From Winogradskyella sp. (GTDB taxonomy: Bacteria; Bacteroidota; Bacteroidia; Flavobacteriales; Flavobacteriaceae), in contig NZ_JABDQL010000113.1 of assembly GCF_013042245.1 (NCBI RefSeq), positions 1-35,495 of the forward strand: a DNA stretch of 35,495 nt, written 5' to 3'. The position numbers were made by a program, and so were the translations under genes. The notes beneath the pieces were generated by a model. It was given only the letters and a program-made list of their open reading frames with translations. It made no database searches and was not told the DNA's origin. Below are positions 16,791-26,464 of this stretch, one piece after another (the stretch's first letter is position 1; the number at the start of each line of letters is the position of its first letter).

Positions 16791-18376
16791 AGCAGTTTTC
16801 AGATTTAATAAGTGCTATAGAAATAACCAATAAAACGAATGCTAAGATTGATGCTTTGGTACATTATTTTAGTACAGCACCAGATAAAGATAAACTATGG
16901 CTGATTGCCTTGTTCACTGGTAAACGTCCATCACGGCCAGTTAAAACAACTTTGATGAAAGAATGGTGCATGGAATTGACCAATATTTCGGAATGGTTGT
17001 TTTTAGAAAGTTACAGCACCGTTGGTGATTTAGGGGAAACCTTAGCGTTGTTATTGCCAGAACCCACATATAATTTAGATTTAAGTTTAAACGAATGGAT
17101 GACCCAACTAAAAGCCTTAAAACCCAAATCTGATGAAGAAAAAAAAGCTTTCGTTTTGAAAGCCTGGAGAGGATTAGAACAGCAAGAACGTTTGATTTTT
17201 AATAAACTCATTGGTGGTAGTTTTAGAATTGGTGTTTCTAAAAAGACATTGGTAAATGCCTTAGCAAAACTGACAAATATCGATGCCAACCAGCTTATGC
17301 ATAGTATCATTGGAAATTGGGAAGTCCATTCCATTGCTTTCGAAGAACTCGTTCATGGTAAACACATCAATTATGATAATTCAAAGCCTTATCCGTTTTG
17401 TCTAGCTTATGCTTTAGAAAAAAATTTATCTGAATTAGGAGAACCTGATGATTGGATGGTAGAGCAAAAATGGGATGGCATTCGTGGACAAATCGTAAAG
17501 CGTAATAATGAAATTTATATTTGGTCACGAGGTGAAGAGTTGGTAACTAAACAATTCCCAGAATTGGTGGAGGCGATGTCTAATTTTAAGAATGATTTTG
17601 TTATTGATGGTGAAATTTTGGCCATGAAAGACAATGATATATTGCTCTTCAATGATTTACAAAAACGCTTGAATCGCAAAAACGTCACAAAAAAACTCTT
17701 GGAAGAGGTTCCTATTGGTTTTAAGGCCTATGATATTTTAGAATATAATGGTAATGATCTTAGGGAACTTCCTTTTGAAGAACGACGTCGACGTTTAGAA
17801 TTCATGTTTAATTTGTTAGCGTTGCCAGAGCATATTGAATTATCATTTTTAGTTGATTTCAAAGATTGGAAAGAGCTTTATACGATTAGGGATAATTCGA
17901 GAACGATAAATAGTGAAGGTCTAATGCTTAAACAGAAGAAGTCTCCATACCATACGGGTCGAAAAAAAGGCGATTGGTGGAAATGGAAACTAGATCCATT
18001 AACCATCGATGCTGTTATGATTTATGCTCAAAAAGGTAGTGGTAGACGCAGTTCTAAATACACAGACTATACCTTTGCAGTTAAGAAAGACGATGCTTTG
18101 GTCACTGTGGCAAAAGCTTATTCTGGATTAACAGATAAAGAAATCACCGAAATATCCCAATGGGTAAATAAGAATGCCATTGAAAAATTCGGACCTGTGA
18201 GAACTGTAAAACCAGAATTGGTTTTTGAAATTGCCTTTGAAGGCATTGCCTTAAGTAAACGTCACAAATCTGGTGTAGCTTTAAGATTTCCGAGGATTTC
18301 TAGGTGGCGCCGAGATAAGCCAGTTGACGAAATCGATACGATCGAAACTGTTAAACAACTAATTACAGCACCTTGA
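16787..18376 (+). CDS. ATP-dependent DNA ligase (repair-type)
   Basis: 529 residues: an N-terminal DNA-binding domain (about 1-200), a nucleotidyltransferase domain (about 210-410) and an OB domain to the end. Motif I is KWDG with the adenylated lysine K228. Other ligase motifs are seen: VIDGEI (motif III), GLMLK (motif IV) and WWKWK (motif V). No polymerase or nuclease domain of the LigD kind is fused. Bacteria replicate with the NAD-dependent LigA, so this ATP-dependent enzyme should act in repair. It overlaps the exonuclease gene upstream (ATGA, 4 bp) and the helicase gene downstream (TTGA, 4 bp). Confidence 0.95.
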   Translation: MKQFSDLISAIEITNKTNAKIDALVHYFSTAPDKDKLWLIALFTGKRPSRPVKTTLMKEWCMELTNISEWLFLESYSTVGDLGETLALLLPEPTYNLDLSLNEWMTQLKALKPKSDEEKKAFVLKAWRGLEQQERLIFNKLIGGSFRIGVSKKTLVNALAKLTNIDANQLMHSIIGNWEVHSIAFEELVHGKHINYDNSKPYPFCLAYALEKNLSELGEPDDWMVEQKWDGIRGQIVKRNNEIYIWSRGEELVTKQFPELVEAMSNFKNDFVIDGEILAMKDNDILLFNDLQKRLNRKNVTKKLLEEVPIGFKAYDILEYNGNDLRELPFEERRRRLEFMFNLLALPEHIELSFLVDFKDWKELYTIRDNSRTINSEGLMLKQKKSPYHTGRKKGDWWKWKLDPLTIDAVMIYAQKGSGRRSSKYTDYTFAVKKDDALVTVAKAYSGLTDKEITEISQWVNKNAIEKFGPVRTVKPELVFEIAFEGIALSKRHKSGVALRFPRISRWRRDKPVDEIDTIETVKQLITAP

Positions 18377-20826
18377 GTTCATTTAGAGACAGCAACGGTT
18401 TACGTATCATTAATAATTGGATGGCAGAAAAAGGTCATGCACCGTTTCCGTTTCAGATGCACACTTGGCAACGCTATGCTAATGGCTATTCAGGTATGGT
18501 TGTAGCACCAACTGGTTTTGGAAAGACCTTTTCTGTTTTCTTAGCGATTGTCATAGACTATCTCAATCATCCTGAAAAGTATCCAAAAGGCTTAAAATTA
18601 CTATGGATAAGTCCGCTGCGCTCATTAGCAAAAGACTTAGCTAAAGCGATGACAGAAGCAGTTGACGATATAGGCTTAGATTGGTCAGTGCAGGTTAGAA
18701 ATGGCGATACACCAACGGCAACACGTCGCAAACAAGAACGCTTAATGCCAGATGTGTTATTAACCACGCCTGAAACCATGCACTTGTTATTTTCACAAAA
18801 AAAAAATTCGAGATGGTTTAAAAATGTAAAATGTGTTGCTATTGACGAGTGGCACGAATTATTGGGAAATAAACGAGGCGTGCTTACCGAGTTAGCCATT
18901 TCCCAATTGAGACATTATGCGCCTAAACTGAAAATTTGGGGAATTACCGCAACCATAGGAAATTTAGAAGAAGCCAAATCTATATTACTACCATATGCTG
19001 ATTTAAAAGTAACTCAAGTCACGGCAAAGCAAAAGAAGACATTAGACATCATTTCTGTGCTTCCAGATGAAATTGAAGTGTTGCCTTGGGCAGGTCATTT
19101 AGGGACTAAGATGGTGGATAAGGTATTGCCAATTATAGCATCCAATACCACAACTTTAATTTTTACAAATACTAGAGGACAAGCTGAATTGTGGTATCAA
19201 GTACTATTGAACGCACAACCTGATTTAGCAGGTCTCTTGGCGATTCATCATGGGTCAATCGATAAGAAACTTCGCAATTGGATTGAAGATAATATTGCTT
19301 CAGGTTATCTCAAAGCAGTAGTTTGTACGTCTTCACTTGATTTGGGTGTGGACTTTAAACCTGTGGATTGTGTCATTCAGATTGGCTCAGTAAAAGGAAT
19401 CGCACGATTTATGCAACGTGCTGGTCGTAGTGGACATTCACCCTTCGAACGTTCTAAGATTTACTTTGTACCTACTCATTCTCTGGAATTGGTGGAAGTG
19501 TCTGCCTTAAAAGAAGCTATCAAGGACAAACAAATGGAAACAAGAGACCCAATGGTGTTGACTTTTGATGTTTTGGTACAGTTTATGGTCACTTTAGCGG
19601 TTGGAAAAGGATTTGATTCTGATGCTTTGTTTCATCGTATTCAACAAGTACACGCCTTTCAGTATTTAACAAAAGACGATTGGCAATGGTGTTTGCATTT
19701 TATCACAAAAGGAGGAAAGACGCTACATTCTTATGAAGAATTCCATAAAGTCATCTTAAAAGAAGATGGAATTTATAAAGTGAAAAGTCGCCGGATTAGT
19801 ATGCTGCACCGCATGAATATTGGAGCGATTGTTAGCGAAGTGAATCTAAAGGTAAAGTATTTTTCAGGTGGATATATTGGAATGATTGAAGAGTTTTTTG
19901 TGTCGAAGCTAAAGCCTGGTGAAAGTTTTATTTTGGCTGGTCGTATTTTAGAATTAGTTCAGATTAAAGACATGACGGTTCTAGTAAGACGAAGTAAAGC
20001 TAAGAAAGCCGTATCACCAAGTTGGTTAGGTGGCCGATTGCCGTTGACCTCACATTTGAGCCATTATTTAAGATTAAAATTATCAGATGCTTTAGAACCA
20101 GGACGTTTAGAAAAGGAACTTCGGTTTTTAAACCCATTGGTGAGCAGGCAAGATAAGCATTCGCATATACCCAAGGCTAATGAGTTTTTGGTTGAATTGA
20201 TTGAAACTAGAGACGGTCATCATTTGTTTATGTATCCTTTTGAAGGGCGTTTGGTACATGAGGTGTTTTCGGCATTAATTGCCTATCGAATTAGTAAATT
20301 AAAACCTTTAACATTTACTATAGCTATGAATGATTATGGGTTTGAATTGCTGAGCGACCAACCTATTCCTGTTGATGATTGTAACATTAAGCAATTGCTA
20401 ACCAAAGATAATCTTATGGATGATGTCATTGCAAGTATTAATGCCTCGGAAATGGCATCAAGAAAATTCAGGGATGTTGCCGTAATAGCTGGGTTGGTTG
20501 TGCAATCACAGCCAGGAACACGAAAGACTAGCAAAAGTTTACAGTCTTCATCAGGACTTATATTTCGAGTTTTGGAAGATTATGAACCAGATAATTTATT
20601 ATTGCGTCAAGCCTATACAGAAGTATTTAATCAGCAGTTAGAAGAAGCAAGATTACAACAAGCATTTGAGCGGATTTCTAAAAGTAAAATTATAGTAAAG
20701 CGTTCTAAATCATTTACACCGTTGAGCTTTCCGCTTAAAGTTGACAGCCTGCGAGGTACAATGAGTAATGAGAATCTAGACAAGCGAATACAGCGAATCA
20801 AAGAACAAGTATATAAGATAGATTAG
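18373..20826 (+). CDS. Ligase-associated DEXH-box helicase (Lhr-like)
   Basis: 817 residues. Walker A is APTGFGKT (K51), the DExH box is DEWH (residues 158-161), the SAT-like motif appears as GITATIG, and motif VI is MQRAGRSGHS. The region after the two RecA-like domains matches the winged-helix and barrel layout of the Lhr core, a 3'-to-5' single-strand DNA translocase. The likely start is TTG at 18373, which overlaps the ligase stop as TTGA; the first in-frame ATG is 48 bases on at 18421 and would drop the N-terminal segment ahead of the helicase motif. Unwinding of damaged ends for the exonuclease, ligase and phosphoesterase is inferred from the operon. Confidence 0.93.
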   Translation: MSSFRDSNGLRIINNWMAEKGHAPFPFQMHTWQRYANGYSGMVVAPTGFGKTFSVFLAIVIDYLNHPEKYPKGLKLLWISPLRSLAKDLAKAMTEAVDDIGLDWSVQVRNGDTPTATRRKQERLMPDVLLTTPETMHLLFSQKKNSRWFKNVKCVAIDEWHELLGNKRGVLTELAISQLRHYAPKLKIWGITATIGNLEEAKSILLPYADLKVTQVTAKQKKTLDIISVLPDEIEVLPWAGHLGTKMVDKVLPIIASNTTTLIFTNTRGQAELWYQVLLNAQPDLAGLLAIHHGSIDKKLRNWIEDNIASGYLKAVVCTSSLDLGVDFKPVDCVIQIGSVKGIARFMQRAGRSGHSPFERSKIYFVPTHSLELVEVSALKEAIKDKQMETRDPMVLTFDVLVQFMVTLAVGKGFDSDALFHRIQQVHAFQYLTKDDWQWCLHFITKGGKTLHSYEEFHKVILKEDGIYKVKSRRISMLHRMNIGAIVSEVNLKVKYFSGGYIGMIEEFFVSKLKPGESFILAGRILELVQIKDMTVLVRRSKAKKAVSPSWLGGRLPLTSHLSHYLRLKLSDALEPGRLEKELRFLNPLVSRQDKHSHIPKANEFLVELIETRDGHHLFMYPFEGRLVHEVFSALIAYRISKLKPLTFTIAMNDYGFELLSDQPIPVDDCNIKQLLTKDNLMDDVIASINASEMASRKFRDVAVIAGLVVQSQPGTRKTSKSLQSSSGLIFRVLEDYEPDNLLLRQAYTEVFNQQLEEARLQQAFERISKSKIIVKRSKSFTPLSFPLKVDSLRGTMSNENLDKRIQRIKEQVYKID

Positions 20827-20921
20827 TTATTTTCGAAATAAGGTCAGCGATTGAGAAATCATATAAAATGATTATTATTAACCTCTTGTAAGATGTCTCA
20901 GGTGCATTCGACATAACAAAA

Positions 20922-21569
20922 ATGAATATTGTAACAGAATATATTACCATAAAAAACGAGGTCTTGACCTTAACAAATCAACGTGCGTTGTATTGGGAAG
21001 CTAAGGATGCTTTAATATTATCAGATATTCATATAGGTAAAACGGCTCATTTTCGACGACATGGTATACCAATGCCAGATGAGATACTTCAAAAAGATTT
21101 AGAACGATTAAAAAAAATGATTAATCATTTTAATGTTGGGCAATTATTAATAGTTGGCGACTTATTTCATGCTGAAACAAATAGTGATATGTTGACTTTT
21201 AAATCATGGTTGAAACAATTTGAAAATTTAAAACTAATACTAATCAAAGGAAATCATGATAGGCAATCACAGCGATTAATGGATGATTTAAATATAGAAG
21301 TTATAAACAAATTAGATTTAGGGTCGTTTACTTTGATTCATGAACATATAGAAAATGACTTAGATTTATTTACAATTTCTGGGCATACACATCCTGGAGT
21401 TCTTATAAAAGGCAAAGGAAAACAGAAACTCAAATTACCCTGTTACCAAGTAAATTCAAAACAATTGATTTTACCAGCGTTTAGTCTATTTACAGGGCTT
21501 AACATCAATTCAAAGCCAGATGATGCTATCTGCTATGCCTTTACAGAATCTTCGATATTTAAATTTTAG
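20922..21569 (+). CDS. pdeM: Ligase-associated DNA damage response endonuclease PdeM (metallophosphoesterase)
   Basis: 215 residues with all calcineurin-like phosphoesterase motifs: DIH (D35, H37), GD (D80), GNHD (N111, H112, D113), a lone His in LIHEH, and GHTH (H155, H157), so the two-metal site is complete. Characterised homologues (MPE of Pseudomonas putida) are manganese-dependent DNA phosphodiesterases linked to Lhr. It follows the helicase gene after a 95-bp gap, longer than the overlaps elsewhere in the cluster, so it may have some separate control. Its 3' end overlaps the convergent methyltransferase gene by 11 bp. Confidence 0.93.
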   Translation: MNIVTEYITIKNEVLTLTNQRALYWEAKDALILSDIHIGKTAHFRRHGIPMPDEILQKDLERLKKMINHFNVGQLLIVGDLFHAETNSDMLTFKSWLKQFENLKLILIKGNHDRQSQRLMDDLNIEVINKLDLGSFTLIHEHIENDLDLFTISGHTHPGVLIKGKGKQKLKLPCYQVNSKQLILPAFSLFTGLNINSKPDDAICYAFTESSIFKF

Positions 21570-22737
21570 TACATACCAGAATTACCCTCTCATCTTTGAT
21601 ATTTGTTGTAAAAAACAAATAGACATTTCCACCATCTTTTATTTTTAATTTTTTCCGAATATCACCCACGCTTAAAGGGAAATTACGAGTTGTCACATTA
21701 GCTTTTTTAATCTTTTCTTTTGCAAATACTTTTTTGTTAAAGGGAATTACTTTTTCAATTTTAAAGCATCGTCCAGGAAACTCAATTAACTTTTCTGAAG
21801 TATACAAATGCGAGTGCTTATGAAGCTTTGGAATTTTAAGTACAGCACTTATAGATTTAAACGCACCTGCTTTTAAAATGGCAGAATTTGGCTCGTAGAG
21901 ATAGGTGAGTGGCTCCACATATTCTGGTTCTGCGTTTAATTCTTCTTCAAAATTAAATATAAATCTTTGCTTTTCTGATTTGGTTAGGTTTATGGTTTTA
22001 ATCTTGAATTCAGCATCATAATTTCGCTCTAAAATCCAGAGCAATTCTTTGACTTCATTGGTTACGGCGATGATATGAAGTGCTTTTACATGTTTTAAAT
22101 CTTTCTTAGTTGCTTTTATATCCAATAAGGGTGATGTTTTAATCATCACGTTCTTGGCATACTTTAAGAATAAGCTTTGAAATGTTTTAATGTTTGGTGT
22201 ACAATCAGATAATAAGAACACTTTTTTCTTAGTATTGTCCCGACGAGATGGATCAACATAAATCCAATCAAAAGGTTTGTCTAGTTGCTTCAAGGCATCA
22301 ATACCATTTTCGTTAAGGCATTCTATATTAGAAATATTTAAGGTTTTATAGTTGTGTTTTACAATTTCAGATAATTGATCATTAATCTCGCAATGTGTAA
22401 CGTTTTCGATGTGTTTCGCAAAATAAAATGCATCAACTCCAAAACCACCTGTAAGGTCAATCAATGAATTTCCTATGACTAATTTTGATTTGTATTTTGC
22501 GGTAGTTTCAGATGAGGTTTGCTCAATATTAAGCTTGTTTGGGTAGTAAATGTTATTAGTTTGAAACCAGATTGGAAGCTTCTTTTTAGAGCGTTTTTTG
22601 GCTTCAATTTGTTCTATAATTTCTTTAGTAGTTACATTATCAAAATTAATGCCTTTTAGCAATAAATTAGTGATGTCTGAATTTAAATTAGAATTTATAA
22701 AATCTTGAATTTCAATATTTAATATTGTCTTATTCAA
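21559..22737 (-). CDS. Class I SAM-dependent methyltransferase with THUMP-like C-terminal domain
   Basis: 392 residues. The SAM-binding motif I is IDLTGGFGVDAFYFAK (about residues 92-107) and a DPSRRD motif follows about 75 residues later. The C-terminal region ending KIKDGGNVYLFFTTN is like the THUMP-like domain found with these enzymes in Bacteroidetes. RNA is the likely substrate, but I know of no defined target. The start is TTG at 22735-22737; an ATG further in would cut conserved N-terminal sequence. It is separated by 7 bp from the AI-2E family gene upstream, so the two are co-transcribed. It converges on pdeM with an 11-bp overlap. Confidence 0.85.
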   Translation of the reverse strand: MNKTILNIEIQDFINSNLNSDITNLLLKGINFDNVTTKEIIEQIEAKKRSKKKLPIWFQTNNIYYPNKLNIEQTSSETTAKYKSKLVIGNSLIDLTGGFGVDAFYFAKHIENVTHCEINDQLSEIVKHNYKTLNISNIECLNENGIDALKQLDKPFDWIYVDPSRRDNTKKKVFLLSDCTPNIKTFQSLFLKYAKNVMIKTSPLLDIKATKKDLKHVKALHIIAVTNEVKELLWILERNYDAEFKIKTINLTKSEKQRFIFNFEEELNAEPEYVEPLTYLYEPNSAILKAGAFKSISAVLKIPKLHKHSHLYTSEKLIEFPGRCFKIEKVIPFNKKVFAKEKIKKANVTTRNFPLSVGDIRKKLKIKDGGNVYLFFTTNIKDERVILVCTKI

Positions 22738-22744
22738 CTTTATT

Positions 22745-23833
22745 TTATAGGCCTTTTGTAAGTTTCTTAACCAGCTTATATTCAGATAAAAACTCTTTTA
22801 GAATTACTTTCATTGCGGTATAAGTTGGTACGGCAATAATCATACCTACAATTCCGAATAAAATTCCTGTAATGATAATAACAAGAAAAATTTCAAGTGG
22901 ATGAGACTTTACACTTTTAGAGAATATATAAGGCTGACTAAAAAAATTATCAACGAGTTGAGCTATTATAAAACCTATCATGACATAGGTGGTTTTTGGT
23001 AAAATGACTTCGCTAAAGCTTTGTCCTAAATTGCTCGACATGCTGAGTAATAGCATTAAAAAGCTACTTATTAGCGGTCCGACATATGGGATAATATTTA
23101 GTAAAGCACATAGAAAAGCAATGACAACAGCATTATTAATTCCAAATGTTAGTAAAATAATGGTGTAAATTATAAACAGAATAAGTATTTGTAATAATAA
23201 ACCACCAAAGTAGCGCGATAGTAAGTCTTTTATGGTATTAAAAGATTTTTTTGTTCTAATTTCTTTGTCATTAGGCACAAAAGTCATTATACCATCTTCA
23301 AACAACTTACTGTCTTTTAGAAAGAAAAATGTAATGAATAATACCGAAAACAAACCGATACTAAAACTTCCTAGTCCGCTAACCAACTTATTGAGATAAT
23401 CTGGGATTAAGGAGAAATCTATTTTAGATAATACACCTGAATCTTTTATAGACTCTTCAACATCTATATTATTAAATTGAAAATAAGTGACCACTTGGTT
23501 GTATAAGTCTTGAACATTGTTTTGTAACTCCTCAATATTTAATAGCGATAAGTTTTGACCTTGCTCAGCAATCAATGGGATAAAAAGGCCAACTAAGCTT
23601 GTCAGTAAACCTATAAATAGCAGCATAGTTACAATTACGGCGATGGTATTATTAAACTTTAGCTTTCGTCTTAAAAACAGAACAATTGGTCGCCCAATTA
23701 ATGATATGACTGCTGCTACTGCAATATAAACTATAACGGATTGTATCTTGTAAATAAAAAATAGCACCAGAGCTATAGCTAGCAATATGCCAACAGCCCT
23801 TAAAATACCATTTGCTATGATTTTAGAGTTCAT
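22745..23833 (-). CDS. AI-2E family transporter (PerM-like permease)
   Basis: 362 residues with about eight hydrophobic segments in the pattern of the AI-2E/PerM family: a pair at the N terminus (about residues 13-30 and 34-56), one near 63-85, a central soluble stretch (about 90-150) with the conserved proline-rich YLNKLVSGLGSF, then the C-terminal bundle containing NIIPYVGPLI (a family hallmark) and a final GIVGMIIAVP segment. Members move small molecules or sodium/protons across the inner membrane; AI-2 export is shown for few. The substrate is not assigned. Confidence 0.9.
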   Translation of the reverse strand: MNSKIIANGILRAVGILLAIALVLFFIYKIQSVIVYIAVAAVISLIGRPIVLFLRRKLKFNNTIAVIVTMLLFIGLLTSLVGLFIPLIAEQGQNLSLLNIEELQNNVQDLYNQVVTYFQFNNIDVEESIKDSGVLSKIDFSLIPDYLNKLVSGLGSFSIGLFSVLFITFFFLKDSKLFEDGIMTFVPNDKEIRTKKSFNTIKDLLSRYFGGLLLQILILFIIYTIILLTFGINNAVVIAFLCALLNIIPYVGPLISSFLMLLLSMSSNLGQSFSEVILPKTTYVMIGFIIAQLVDNFFSQPYIFSKSVKSHPLEIFLVIIITGILFGIVGMIIAVPTYTAMKVILKEFLSEYKLVKKLTKGL

Positions 23834-23886
23834 AAATCAAAGATGCTTAAATATATCGAAATTTAAGAACACAGCGATAAATTATT

Positions 23887-24390
23887 TTAGGATTTGATTT
23901 GCTTTGTGAGTTCGTATAAAGTGATAGCTGTAGCTTGTGCCACATTCATACTGGTATTTTCGCCGTACATATTAATATGAATTGACTTATCTACTTTGTT
24001 TAGAATTTGGTTTGAAATTCCGAAATTTTCATTTCCAATTATCAATGCTAAGGGTTGCTTTGTCTGTAATTTAAAATTATATAAAAGCTGGCTGTCTTCT
24101 GTTATTTCTAGGGCAACTAGATAATAGTCATCAGATTTAAGGCTGTCTATTACTTTTAAAATATCGTCTTCAATTCTGTGTGTAACGTACTTTTCAGTGG
24201 AACGTGATGTCTTTTTCATACGCTTTCCCAGTTGAATACTTTTACCACAAAAGACAACTCCTTCGATGCCAAAGGCATCTGCAATGCGAAGAATACTGCC
24301 AAGATTTGGAGCATTAGTCACATTATCGCAAACCAAAGTAATCGGAAATTTTTGCTTTTTGAATTTACAGTTGTAGTGGGTGAGTTGCAA
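23887..24390 (-). CDS. TrmH/SpoU-family RNA 2'-O-methyltransferase
   Basis: 167 residues forming a single SPOUT domain. The three motifs are visible: NAPNLGSILRIADAFGIE near the N terminus, LALIIGNENFGIS in the middle, and INMYGENTSMNVAQATAITLYEL at the end, which builds the trefoil knot that binds SAM. The target RNA (tRNA or rRNA ribose) cannot be told from sequence. No N-terminal RNA-binding extension is present. The start is TTG at 24388-24390; no ATG lies in frame before the first motif and a stop is a few codons upstream. Confidence 0.88.
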   Translation of the reverse strand: MQLTHYNCKFKKQKFPITLVCDNVTNAPNLGSILRIADAFGIEGVVFCGKSIQLGKRMKKTSRSTEKYVTHRIEDDILKVIDSLKSDDYYLVALEITEDSQLLYNFKLQTKQPLALIIGNENFGISNQILNKVDKSIHINMYGENTSMNVAQATAITLYELTKQIKS

Positions 24391-24433
24391 TTTTAGAAGT
24401 TATAATTAAGGAGTATTTGCTATTATCTCTTTA

Positions 24434-25075
24434 TTAATTAACAAAAACGTATTTTACAATGTTTGCACCCATTTTTAAAGCTTTTTGGCGTACGTCTTCA
24501 GGGTCGTTGTGTACTTCTGGGTCTTCCCAACCATCTCCTAAATCACTCTCAAAAGTGAATATTAAGACTAATCTACTTTCATGGAAAATTCCCAAAGCTT
24601 GCGGTGCTTTAGCATCGTGCTCGTGTATTTTAGGTAAACCATTAGGAAAGTCGAATGCTGAATTGAAAATTGGATGTGTCTTTGGTATTTCGACTAATTC
24701 TTTATTAGGAAAAACCTTTTTGAGTTCTTTCTTAATATAAGGTTCCATACCGTAATTATCATCGATGTGTAGAAAACCACCTGACAGTAAATACTTCCTC
24801 AAATTATCAGAATCATCTTTGCTAAAAAAAACATTACCATGACCGGTCATGTGCAAAAATGGATATTGAAAAACATCAATGCTCCCAACTTCAACAGTTT
24901 CTATATTTTCATTAATGTTCGTTTCAATATTATCATTACAGAATTTAACCAAATTAGGCAAAGCAGTTGGGTTACTGTACCAATCGCCACCTCCTTCATA
25001 TTTTAATACCGCAACGCCTTGTGAAAAAACAACAACAGAAAACAGAATACAGGAAACAGAAAATATTTTTTTCAT
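24434..25075 (-). CDS. DUF4159 domain protein, exported
   Basis: 213 residues from the ATG at 25073-25075; a TTG directly before it (25078) is less likely. A signal peptide (MKKIFSVSCILFSVVVFSQ) is followed by VLKYEGGGDWYSNPTALPNL, LHMTGHGNVFFS, GGFLHIDDNYG and a DGWEDPEVH block, which fits the DUF4159 family, a domain with a glutamine-amidotransferase-like fold and unknown function. The product should be periplasmic. It lies 5 bp or less from the rsmE stop, in the same unit. Confidence 0.85.
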   Translation of the reverse strand: MKKIFSVSCILFSVVVFSQGVAVLKYEGGGDWYSNPTALPNLVKFCNDNIETNINENIETVEVGSIDVFQYPFLHMTGHGNVFFSKDDSDNLRKYLLSGGFLHIDDNYGMEPYIKKELKKVFPNKELVEIPKTHPIFNSAFDFPNGLPKIHEHDAKAPQALGIFHESRLVLIFTFESDLGDGWEDPEVHNDPEDVRQKALKMGANIVKYVFVN

Positions 25076-25079
25076 CAAT

Positions 25080-25784
25080 TTATTCGTTTGTATAAGCTAC
25101 GGATTGACAGGCTACTATAGCTGCAGTTTCCGTTCTTAAACGCGTGTTAGCCAAAGTTACAGGAATAAATTTATTTTCAAGTGCTTCTTCAATTTCTTTA
25201 ACAGAAAAATCACCTTCTGGACCAACGAGAATTGTGATATCTGTATTTGGTTTTAGTTGATATTTTAAAGATTTTTTATCTGTTTCTTCGCAATGGGCTA
25301 TAAATTTTTGTCCATTAAAACTCTGTTTTACAAAATCTTTAAATGGAGTGAGTGGTTTTAGTTTAGGCATATAAAACTGAAGTGATTGTTTCATTGCCGA
25401 TTGTAATATCTTCTCAAAGCGCTCTTGTTTTATAACTTTTCGTTCACTATGGTCGCAGAGTAATGGTGTTATTGTAGAAGCTCCTATTTCTGTTGCTTTT
25501 TCTAGAAACCACTCAAAGCGGTCGTTCATTTTGGTTGGCGCTACTGCCAAATGTAAGTTGTAGCTTCTTTTTTGGTGTGATTTTTTTTCGATAATTTTTG
25601 CCGTACAATGTTTTGACTCTGTAGATATTAACTCTGACGTAAACAACCAACCATTTCCGTTAGTAATATGTAGCACATCACCAACAGACTTACGTAAAAC
25701 CTTTATAATATGTCTACTTTCATCTTTTTCAAAATTAATAATATCATCGTTTTCGGAAATATTTGGGTTGTAGAATAGTTGCAT
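25080..25784 (-). CDS. rsmE: 16S rRNA (uracil-1498-N3)-methyltransferase
   Basis: 234 residues. An N-terminal PUA-like region (HIIKVLR and GDVLHITNGNGWLF) is followed by the SPOUT catalytic domain with KATEIGASTITPLLCDHSER, LVGPEGDFSVKEIEEA and LRTETAAIVACQSVAY, all RsmE signatures. It methylates N3 of U1498 in helix 44 of 16S rRNA. The ATG at 25784 overlaps the stop of the parvulin gene by one base (TAATG), so the two are translationally coupled. Confidence 0.95.
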   Translation of the reverse strand: MQLFYNPNISENDDIINFEKDESRHIIKVLRKSVGDVLHITNGNGWLFTSELISTESKHCTAKIIEKKSHQKRSYNLHLAVAPTKMNDRFEWFLEKATEIGASTITPLLCDHSERKVIKQERFEKILQSAMKQSLQFYMPKLKPLTPFKDFVKQSFNGQKFIAHCEETDKKSLKYQLKPNTDITILVGPEGDFSVKEIEEALENKFIPVTLANTRLRTETAAIVACQSVAYTNE

Positions 25785-26416
25785 TATTTGGACCTAATTA
25801 TTTTTAAAACGTTTACAGATTCTAGGGCTTTATTGTCTTCAGTTTTTACAATGACATAATGTTTGTTTTCTCGGTGTTCGTCAAAACTAAAGACTTGTCC
25901 AACACGCTTATCTGCAATGGCTTTTTCAAATCTTTTAGAAAAGGTACCTTCATTTGTCCAACCCAAACCACCACCAGTTTTGGCAGTTGGATGTGAAGAA
26001 TACACACGTGCTAAATTTTCAAATTTATGTTCACCATTTTTTATACCTTTTAGAATAAAAGACCGGAGCGAGTTAATTTCTGAGATTGACATTTTTTTAC
26101 TATCAAATTCCATAATACTAACCTTATAGCTTGTTGATTTCTCTTTGAGTTTTCCTAAAACTTTAAAGGTTATTTTTCCAGAAGCAGAATCTTCCGTTTT
26201 TTTATCACCTTGTTTTGCTTCAGATAGGTTTAAAGCTGTATAGAGTCTATCTTCAGAGTTAATATTAATGATTTCTCCTTTAAGCTCAGATTTATAACGC
26301 TTCAAAAATAATTCAGCTTGCGTTTTTGATTTTATCCTATCTAACATTTTCTCATAGTTAGACTGCGAAAAGGAAGAAAAGGAAATGAGAAATATAAATA
26401 GATATCTAAACTTCAT
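25784..26416 (-). CDS. Exported parvulin-type peptidyl-prolyl isomerase
   Basis: 210 residues with a signal peptide ending FSSFSQ. The last 100 residues form a rotamase domain: FENLARVYSSHPTAKTGGGLGWTNEG followed by FEKAIADKRVGQVFSF and a beta strand with HYVIVKTED. The N-terminal part is short and does not match SurA, so this is a small periplasmic foldase. Such enzymes assist folding of outer membrane and secreted proteins. The gene is in one unit with rsmE and DUF4159. Confidence 0.87.
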   Translation of the reverse strand: MKFRYLFIFLISFSSFSQSNYEKMLDRIKSKTQAELFLKRYKSELKGEIININSEDRLYTALNLSEAKQGDKKTEDSASGKITFKVLGKLKEKSTSYKVSIMEFDSKKMSISEINSLRSFILKGIKNGEHKFENLARVYSSHPTAKTGGGLGWTNEGTFSKRFEKAIADKRVGQVFSFDEHRENKHYVIVKTEDNKALESVNVLKIIRSK

Positions 26417-26464
26417 CTAGAGATTATGTTTTGTTTTATAATATTTTAGTTAAATATTGGGTAT

